Assembly: GCA_027021095.1 (NCBI GenBank)
Contig: JALUUZ010000162.1
Location: 1 to 13,504 of the forward strand
DNA: 13,504 nt
DNA from: Gammaproteobacteria bacterium
GTDB taxonomy: Bacteria; Pseudomonadota; Gammaproteobacteria; SZUA-21
Direction: 5' to 3'
In this document: in pieces, positions 1-4,776 of the stretch
Layout: each line of letters starts with the position of its first letter
Position numbering within the stretch: the stretch's first letter is position 1
Made by a program: the position numbers and the translations under genes
The notes under the pieces: generated by a model
What the model was told of the DNA's origin: nothing
Databases searched by the model: none
The model's input: the letters and a program-made list of their open reading frames with translations, nothing else

Positions 1-810
1 GTTCAGCACCGGCTGTACACCCTTGTTCTTGAATGCCGAACCACAGTAGGTCGGAAAAAAATCGAGCGCGATCGTCCCCTTGCGGATACAACGCTTGAGG
101 TCGTCGACCGACGGCTCGTTACCCTCAAGATACTGTTCCATCAAGTCATCGTCCTGCTCGACTGCCATCTCGATAAGCTGTTCACGCCACTCTTCGATCT
201 TGTCCGTCATGTCTGCCGGCGGTTCCTGGATCTCGTACTTGGTCGGATCACCGGAAGAATCCCAGACCCAGGCTTTGCGTGTCAGCAGATCGACGACACC
301 AACGAAGTCGTCCTCGATCCCGATCGGCAAAGTCATTACCAGCGGCTTGGCTCCCAGCACATCCTTGATCTGTTGCACGACCCGGTAAAAATCAGCGCCC
401 ATCCTGTCCAGCTTGTTGACAAAGATAATACGCGCGACCTCCGACTCGTTCGCATAACGCCAGTTGGTCTCCGACTGGGGTTCTACGCCACCTGAACCAC
501 AAAACACCCCCACGCCGCCATCGAGCACTTTCAATGAACGATAAACCTCGATGGTAAAGTCCACGTGTCCAGGGGTATCGATAATATTCAGGCGATGGTC
601 ATTCCATGTACAGGATGTGGCGGCTGACTGGATAGTGATCCCACGTTCTTGCTCCTGCTCCATAAAGTCAGTGGTTGCGGCACCGTCATGCACCTCACCT
701 AACTTATGGATTTTGCCGGTTAATTTCAGAATACGCTCGGTAGTTGTGGTTTTACCAGCGTCCACATGAGCAAAAATACCTATATTTCTATACTTTGTTA
801 AGTCAACCAT
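1..810 (-). CDS. fusA2: Elongation factor G, type 2 paralogue (N-terminal part; 3' end outside window)
   Basis: Translational GTPase that moves tRNA and mRNA through the ribosome in the cytoplasm. The 270 visible codons begin MVDLTKYRNIGIFAHVDAGK and cover the G domain: P-loop AHVDAGKT (residues 14-21), RGIT switch region near 56-59, DTPGH (78-82) and NKLD (132-135). All nucleotide-binding motifs are intact. About 430 residues (the rest of the G domain and domains II-V) lie beyond the window edge. Wording such as KLTGKIHKLGEVHDG and FCGSGGVEPQSETNWRYAN is what I recall for the second EF-G of Vibrio and Pseudomonas relatives, rather than the str-operon EF-G. The context agrees: the gene stands alone, with no rpsG upstream. 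The start ATG at 808-810 follows a purine-rich AGGTAACAGGAA stretch. What sets this paralogue apart functionally is not visible here. The EF-G family is certain; the type-2 assignment is likely. Confidence 0.93.
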   Translation of the reverse strand, partial: MVDLTKYRNIGIFAHVDAGKTTTTERILKLTGKIHKLGEVHDGAATTDFMEQEQERGITIQSAATSCTWNDHRLNIIDTPGHVDFTIEVYRSLKVLDGGVGVFCGSGGVEPQSETNWRYANESEVARIIFVNKLDRMGADFYRVVQQIKDVLGAKPLVMTLPIGIEDDFVGVVDLLTRKAWVWDSSGDPTKYEIQEPPADMTDKIEEWREQLIEMAVEQDDDLMEQYLEGNEPSVDDLKRCIRKGTIALDFFPTYCGSAFKNKGVQPVLN

Positions 811-872
811 GTTCCTGTTACCTAGCGTTTGTCGATTATCTGAGAGATCCGTAGTACAACCCGCCTGACGGA

Positions 873-913
873 CGCAGAACACAGACCCCGCCCAAGCGGG
901 CGCCTGTTCTGTG
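873..913 (-). promoter_or_regulatory. Long hairpin in the 5' leader of the EF-G2 gene
   Basis: CAGAACA (875-881) pairs with TGTTCTG (905-911), and inside it CGCCC (889-893) pairs with GGGCG (898-902) around a 4-base loop. The intervening bases pair only partly. It lies about 60 bases upstream of the EF-G2 start, inside the predicted leader, and is not followed by a T-run on the minus strand. A leader structure is therefore a better reading than an intrinsic terminator. A regulatory role is inference. Confidence 0.5.
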
Positions 914-968
914 AACGACGGGCCACAAAGGACCCGTACAAAAGCCTGCTTTTATAAAACAGCCGCGC

Positions 969-974
969 ATTATA
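969..974 (-). promoter_or_regulatory. Probable -10 box of the EF-G2 promoter
   Basis: The minus strand reads a perfect TATAAT here, followed by the GC-rich discriminator GCGCGGC, a pattern typical of stringently controlled translation genes. No good -35 hexamer is visible at 16-18 bases. Transcription from here would give a leader of about 150 bases containing the hairpin at 873-913. Confidence 0.45.
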
Positions 975-1054
975 GCCCAAAAGAGGTGAAATGTGCAGAA
1001 AATAGCATTCCGCTGGCAAATCCCGTACCGGTTTTGACGAAGTGCCGTGGCTTT

Positions 1055-1262
1055 ACCCCGCATTTCTCACCACCGTTCGTAGCGAGGCGGAGCAAGAGTG
1101 CGGCATGGGTGGCGTTCACGACCAAGGTACACGGCCAAGGCAGAGGGACGTTGTACGCATCAACACCACGACAAATCGAAGGGTATCACGCGATTCTTCT
1201 TTTACATGCCGGTTCGCTGGCAGGCCGTCGCAACGGGAAGTGATAATAAAATCCGGATTGGC
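1055..1262 (+). repeat. Degraded copy (E1) of a dispersed ~210-230 bp palindromic intergenic repeat
   Basis: This is the same element as the complete copy at 3508-3737, in the same orientation. The left end reads ccccgcatttctcaccac and continues with ccgttcgtagcgag, then atgggtggc, gttgtacgca, and a right end gtgataataaaatccgg. That right end matches the complete copy's gtggtgagaaaatgcggg imperfectly. The outer CCCGCA/TGCGGG stem has decayed to CCCGCA/TGCGGC and the inner stem has several mismatches, so this copy looks old. It fills most of the 590-base gap between the kinase and EF-G2 genes. I see no real coding region in it; overlapping open frames are by-products of the repeat. Confidence 0.7.
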
Positions 1263-1403
1263 ACCCTGCAGTTGCGAAGAACGATATCCATCCATGATTA
1301 ATCAATCTAATAGCCAGATAAAATATCGCACAGCATCAACGACCCGTCTTTTTACCGCCGTTCGCAGCAGGCTTGATGTCAATGGGCCGTCGCAGCAGCC
1401 GTT

Positions 1404-3251
1404 TCAGGAGTTACACCCTCTTTTGTCCGGGTGATGCCGCAGCAGGTATTCGTCGTCATTCAGTTTGCTGATCGAAAATCTGGCCTCCAGATCGTTGCCA
1501 CTGTAGCGCAAAACAGTGATCCCGGTCAGCTGCCCGCCTTGACGCTGCAGCCTGAACTCGTACCTGTAGCCTTCTATCGATGTCGATTTATGACCGCTCT
1601 TTGACACCGGAAACGTCAGGCTGGCAGGCAGCTGGAACAATTTACGGGACACCAGGTAGGCGTCGAGCATCGTGATCCCGCCAATGATCACGTGCCCCTG
1701 GTGCCACTCACATCCGCCGGTATATTTGTACTGTGTATTGTCCGTCCGCACCCTGGCCGCCACCGACTCGAGTTTCTTGGTGTATTTTTCAAAACCGGTA
1801 TCACCGACAGCAGGCAGCCCGGATAGAAAACCTGAGAACACATAACCGGTCAACACACCGTATTTGACCTTGACCCAATGCCCACGAATCCCGTCCACCG
1901 AAATCGGTTTGTCCTGTATCGGCTGACCCAGCACTTCGACCGTTCTGCCATAGTAGATACTGGTCAACTTGGTCGACTCCAGGCTTGGCGCCTCACGCAG
2001 GCTGAGTCCTTTTTGCGCGTGAATCACCAAGTGATCGTTCAAGGTAAACCGGCGGCGGTCATGCAAGCCGGTAAGCGCCATTTTCGCTGCCAGCGCTTTC
2101 TTGTCCCGTTCAGAACCGCCGTTCGATACCAGCTTGCCGAACTCGATTTTCTGCTCCGGCACCTTGGGCTTGGTCGCCGAATCGGCGGCCTTAGGCTTTG
2201 CCGGCCTGTCGGTCACCATCACCTTGATGATGCCGGCGATAACGATAAGCAACAGCGCGGCGCCAAACACTGCTGCAATCTTGCCGAAACCGGTTTTTTT
2301 TCGTTGCGGCAACGGCTGTTCGGTGGTTGACACAGGCTTTGGGATCTTTTTCGCATCGAGAATCTCCGGAATCCATTCGCCAATACTTTGCGGACGCTTT
2401 TTTTCATTGACACTGATCGCCCAATCGATCTTGTCCAGAAAAGATTTACTGAAATTCCCCCTGAACCGCTTTACCGGTTCCAGCGGGTCGCTGCGCTTGT
2501 TGTTGATCGCCAGTGTACGTGAAACCGCATCGGCAATTTCGGCGTCGTTTTTTCCACTGATACAACGATACATCACCATCCCCAATGCATAGATATCGCT
2601 CCAGGGACCAAGCAGATCGGTCGTCTGATCATACTGCTCAGTCGGCGCATAGCCAGGGGTGATAATGGTAGTGATACTTTTTGTTTTTGCTCCTACCGCC
2701 TGCCGTGCCGCGCCAAAATCGACCAGCACTGGAATCTGGTTGGTACGCATGATGATATTGGCAGGTTTTACATCACGGTGAATATAACCGGCCTGGTGTA
2801 CGACTGCCAGCCCGCCTGCAAGCTGCGCAAGTAAATCCACCAGTTCCTGCTCACTGAACACATGGCCGCTGTCGAGCAGCTCTGCCAGTGTCCGTCCCTC
2901 GATATACTCGAGTACGATATAGGCGGTATTGTTCGCTTCGAAATAACGATACACCCGGTTGATATTCGGGTGGTCGAACTGTGCCAGAATACGTGCCTCA
3001 TCCAGAAAACGGTCACGTCCCCAGGTATAATCCATTTCATCGCGTGTCGATTTCGGCTTGACGGTATTGCCCTCGAAACGGACTGCATTTTCGTTCGGCA
3101 TATACTCCTTGATAGCAACCTTTTTTCCGAGATTGACGTCCTCTCCCAGATAGGTGATCCCGAAACTGCCGATCCCCAGCACCTGTGTGATGCGGTACTC
3201 ATGTAACGCTGTTCCCGGAGCGAGTGTATGCGGATATTCTCTGTCTGCCAT
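1404..3251 (-). CDS. Membrane-anchored bacterial Ser/Thr protein kinase with C-terminal SH3b domain
   Basis: A Hanks-type kinase of 615 residues from the ATG at 3249-3251 (MADREYPHTLAPGTALHEYR). The kinase domain covers about residues 19-275: glycine loop GIGSFG (26-31), ATP-binding lysine in VAIKE (K48), catalytic loop HRDVKPAN (158-165), DFG (178-180) and TPGYAPTEQ in the P+1 region (198-206). All catalytic residues are present, so it should be active. A proline- and lysine-rich linker leads to one membrane helix (about 324-346). Outside the membrane comes a bacterial SH3 domain (about 420-489; LSLREAPSLES, GHWVKVKYG, GYVFSGFL) and a C-terminal domain of about 120 residues that I do not recognise. 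The topology suggests a receptor sensing something in the periplasm, possibly cell wall. An upstream in-frame TTG (3282-3284) would add 11 residues; neither start has a strong ribosome site. No phosphatase or target gene is adjacent. Confidence 0.92.
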   Translation of the reverse strand: MADREYPHTLAPGTALHEYRITQVLGIGSFGITYLGEDVNLGKKVAIKEYMPNENAVRFEGNTVKPKSTRDEMDYTWGRDRFLDEARILAQFDHPNINRVYRYFEANNTAYIVLEYIEGRTLAELLDSGHVFSEQELVDLLAQLAGGLAVVHQAGYIHRDVKPANIIMRTNQIPVLVDFGAARQAVGAKTKSITTIITPGYAPTEQYDQTTDLLGPWSDIYALGMVMYRCISGKNDAEIADAVSRTLAINNKRSDPLEPVKRFRGNFSKSFLDKIDWAISVNEKKRPQSIGEWIPEILDAKKIPKPVSTTEQPLPQRKKTGFGKIAAVFGAALLLIVIAGIIKVMVTDRPAKPKAADSATKPKVPEQKIEFGKLVSNGGSERDKKALAAKMALTGLHDRRRFTLNDHLVIHAQKGLSLREAPSLESTKLTSIYYGRTVEVLGQPIQDKPISVDGIRGHWVKVKYGVLTGYVFSGFLSGLPAVGDTGFEKYTKKLESVAARVRTDNTQYKYTGGCEWHQGHVIIGGITMLDAYLVSRKLFQLPASLTFPVSKSGHKSTSIEGYRYEFRLQRQGGQLTGITVLRYSGNDLEARFSISKLNDDEYLLRHHPDKRGCNS

Positions 3252-3303
3252 AATTAGTGTTTTAGTAGACCAGGCTGTAATCAACTCTCTGCCTAAGATA
3301 GCA

Positions 3304-3333
3304 AATATATGCTTGACAATATACCGTCACCAA
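3304..3333 (-). promoter_or_regulatory. Possible promoter of the kinase gene
   Basis: On the minus strand, TTGGTG (3328-3333) and TATATT (3304-3309) are spaced by 18 bases, about 50 bases upstream of the ATG. A second -10-like TATCTT preceded by TTTGC lies closer to the gene, around 3292-3297, and would leave the alternative TTG start leaderless. Weak consensus match. Confidence 0.3.
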
Positions 3334-3398
3334 GGCGATCAGCACTTTTTTGGGCAAGAATTACCCATACCGGCGCCCTCAAGAGTACAGGAACAGAC

Positions 3399-3507
3399 AG
3401 CCCGCATTTCTCTCCACCGTTCGTCGCAAGACGGCACAAGGGTGCGGTATGGAAGAATCGCGTGTGGAAGGATGACCGCGTGATGCGATACGATTTGTGG
3501 TGGTGCC
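3399..3507 (+). repeat. Partial, rearranged copy (E2) of the dispersed repeat
   Basis: The left end agcccgcatttctctccac and the following ccgttcgtcgc, acggcacaagggtgcgg (to about 3447) match the left arm of the complete copy that follows. After that the match stops. Bases 3455-3507, read on the opposite strand (caccaccacaaatcg, tatcgcatcacgcg), resemble the internal part of the other copies (caccacgacaaatcg and gggtatcacgcg in E1; cgcatcgcatcac in E3). The segment therefore looks like a left arm joined to an inverted internal fragment. Confidence 0.55.
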
Positions 3508-3737
3508 AGCCCGCATTTCTCACCACCGTTCGTCGCGAGACGGTGCAAGGGTGCGGGATGGGTGGCTTTCGCGACCGAGGAGCGCGCAGGCAAGCAGGGT
3601 GCGTTGTACGCACCACCACCACGATAGAACGCATCGCATCACCCGAAGATGCTTTGCTGGCTCGCCGACCGAGCGAAAGCCAGTCAGGCCGTGCCATGGC
3701 GCCGTCGCAGTAAAAGAGTGGTGAGAAAATGCGGGCT
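3508..3737 (+). repeat. Complete ~230-bp palindromic repeat element (E3) with terminal inverted repeats
   Basis: The left end agcccgcatttctcaccac (3508-3526) is repeated inverted at the right end, gtggtgagaaaatgcgggct (3718-3737), with one extra base. Inside are three further hairpins. Hairpin 1 (3510-3557) has outer arms CCCGCA/TGCGGG and inner arms CACCGT/ACGGTG. Hairpin 2 (3598-3614) is GGTGCGT/ACGCACC with a 3-base loop. Hairpin 3 (3657-3683) has arms CTGGCT/AGCCAG extended by CGC/GCG across a small bulge. No transposase or credible ORF fits inside, so it resembles a miniature inverted-repeat element or an oversized REP-type sequence. Flanking bases show no clear target duplication. The degraded and partial copies nearby support a dispersed family. 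Confidence 0.75.
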
Positions 3738-4245
3738 AGCCGTGCGACACGGCCTGGCCCCAGCCGACACCACCCACCACCGCCTCGGGGTGCAGTCGAT
3801 GCACCTGGTGTTCTATTTCCGCCACCCGGCGCTTGGGTACGTCGACGACCAACAGGATCTCACCGTGTTTGAGTGCCTGGCTGAATTCATCCAGGTGTAC
3901 ATTGGGAACCCTGCTGACAAACAAAAATCCCGCGAAAAAACTTGCCAACAACACTATACCCGCTACTACCGCCGACAGTGCCGCACCGATCAACAAAAAG
4001 AAAATAAACGCGGTCAATACAACGAAAAACAGAATCAGGTTCGCTGTCCAGTAGATTTTTTCGCTGTGGCCGGATACCTGGCGTGCAGTCCCTGGATCCA
4101 TAGACGGTAACATTGAAATATCGATACCAGGGTTGGCCACGGCATGCATCTCGCTGCGTGCGATGCCCTGTCGCTCCAACTCCTCGACGACCCTGCTGGT
4201 ATGCGCTGTGTCGGGAAACAGAAAATACAGGCGGCGGTACATCAT
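3736..4245 (-). CDS. Small two-helix membrane protein, DUF1269-like
   Basis: A protein of 169 residues in three parts. The N-terminal soluble segment (1-60, MMYRRLYFLFPDTAHTSRVV) is of a type that opens many DUF1269/stress-protein-like sequences with 'RRLYFLxPD'. Two adjacent membrane helices follow (about 65-87 and 89-110). The C-terminal soluble tail (111-169) contains RVPNVHLDEF, ALKHGEILLVVDVP and EIEHQVHRLHPEA, a pattern I know from the same loosely defined family. Function is unknown; the two soluble halves probably pack together on the cytoplasmic side. The start ATG at 4243-4245 has a good ribosome site (GGGAGAG, 7-base gap). The TAG stop (3736-3738) overlaps the outer end of the repeat element E3 by two bases, so the last residues (GQAVSHG) may have been set by that insertion. 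The family assignment is from memory of sequence pattern. Confidence 0.8.
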   Translation of the reverse strand: MMYRRLYFLFPDTAHTSRVVEELERQGIARSEMHAVANPGIDISMLPSMDPGTARQVSGHSEKIYWTANLILFFVVLTAFIFFLLIGAALSAVVAGIVLLASFFAGFLFVSRVPNVHLDEFSQALKHGEILLVVDVPKRRVAEIEHQVHRLHPEAVVGGVGWGQAVSHG

Positions 4246-4287
4246 TTCATGTCTCTCCCAGGTCGCTATTGCTCGTTGCCTGTCTTA

Positions 4288-4317
4288 TCTATAGAACAAC
4301 CGCACCACCGTTACCAA
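4288..4317 (-). promoter_or_regulatory. Possible promoter for the DUF1269-like gene
   Basis: The minus strand shows TTGGTA (4312-4317), an 18-base spacer and TATAGA (4288-4293), about 43 bases upstream of the start. This is a reasonable sigma-70 match by eye. Confidence 0.35.
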
Positions 4318-4776
4318 TACAATCCGCTTATACAAGGGCTCGGTACCGCTGCAAGTGCGCCTATAACCTGGATTTATGAAAAAACCAAGCCGATCATAAC
4401 AACCGTTTGATTTTTATAATAAAAATAACAGCCCCATCCTTTTCTCGTTGAAACAGGCACTTACCGGTATTGTGTGTAAAGTCCCAGTGCTCTACTATAA
4501 TTTAATCAAGCTTATTTAGGACGATCGCCAAGCTGCACCTGTCGCCTCCGGGCATACCTGCAAGGGGAATCCTGGCAAGCCGTACACTAAACACGCAGAA
4601 CAGGCTGCGCTCCGACAGGCTATACAGCGTGTGTTCCGGCTCCCGGCGACCGCGAGGTATCCAGTGTTGTGCAAAGTCAATGATTATCCCAGGAAGCCCT
4701 GACATCAGAGCGCCTGGACAATTACCCAGGGAAGCCTTGATCCGGCTGTCATAGACAATACTGCAGTTGAGTGATT
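4318..4776. other. Divergent intergenic region upstream of the GGDEF/EAL gene
   Basis: About 460 bases with no credible gene. The left part (4370-4440) is AT-rich. From 4500 the composition becomes GC-richer. A 67-codon minus-strand open frame at 4502-4705 has no recognisable product and no clear ribosome site. Two similar stretches, ttatcccaggaagccctga (from 4685) and ttacccagggaagccttga (from 4722), form an imperfect direct repeat with a period of about 37 bases just upstream of the gene. I compared the leader by eye with c-di-GMP, cobalamin and TPP riboswitch signatures and saw none. Confidence 0.4.
4470..4501 (+). promoter_or_regulatory. Possible promoter with perfect -10 for the GGDEF/EAL gene
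   Basis: TATAAT at 4496-4501, with TTGTGT at 4470-4475 as a poor -35 at a long 20-base spacing. If used, it would give a leader of about 270 bases before the start codon. A closer promoter cannot be excluded. Confidence 0.3.

Noticed and set aside
1..810. Canonical str-operon fusA
   Set aside because: The sequence wording matches the second EF-G type and no rpsG or other str-operon gene is upstream.
1359..1402. Two similar segments (ccgttcgcagcagg and ccgtcgcagcagcc) as a terminator for the kinase gene
   Set aside because: They are direct, not inverted, repeats and no T-run follows; no terminator can be supported.
1042..1434. Open frame of 130 codons on the plus strand
   Set aside because: Covers repeat E1 and runs into the kinase gene on the other strand; composition is not protein-like.
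3293..3724. Open frames on both strands between the kinase and the DUF1269-like gene
   Set aside because: They lie wholly in the repeat copies and are arginine- and histidine-rich by-products of palindromic sequence; no ribosome sites or family resemblance.
3399..3737. CRISPR array
   Set aside because: Only two similar left arms at about 110-base spacing with no regular short repeats or spacers, and no cas genes.
4502..4705. 67-codon minus-strand open frame in the divergent intergenic region
   Set aside because: No recognisable product, no clear ribosome site, and it overlaps the likely leader of the GGDEF/EAL gene.
4500..4776. A c-di-GMP riboswitch upstream of the GGDEF/EAL gene
   Set aside because: The conserved bases of the GEMM aptamer are not visible by eye.
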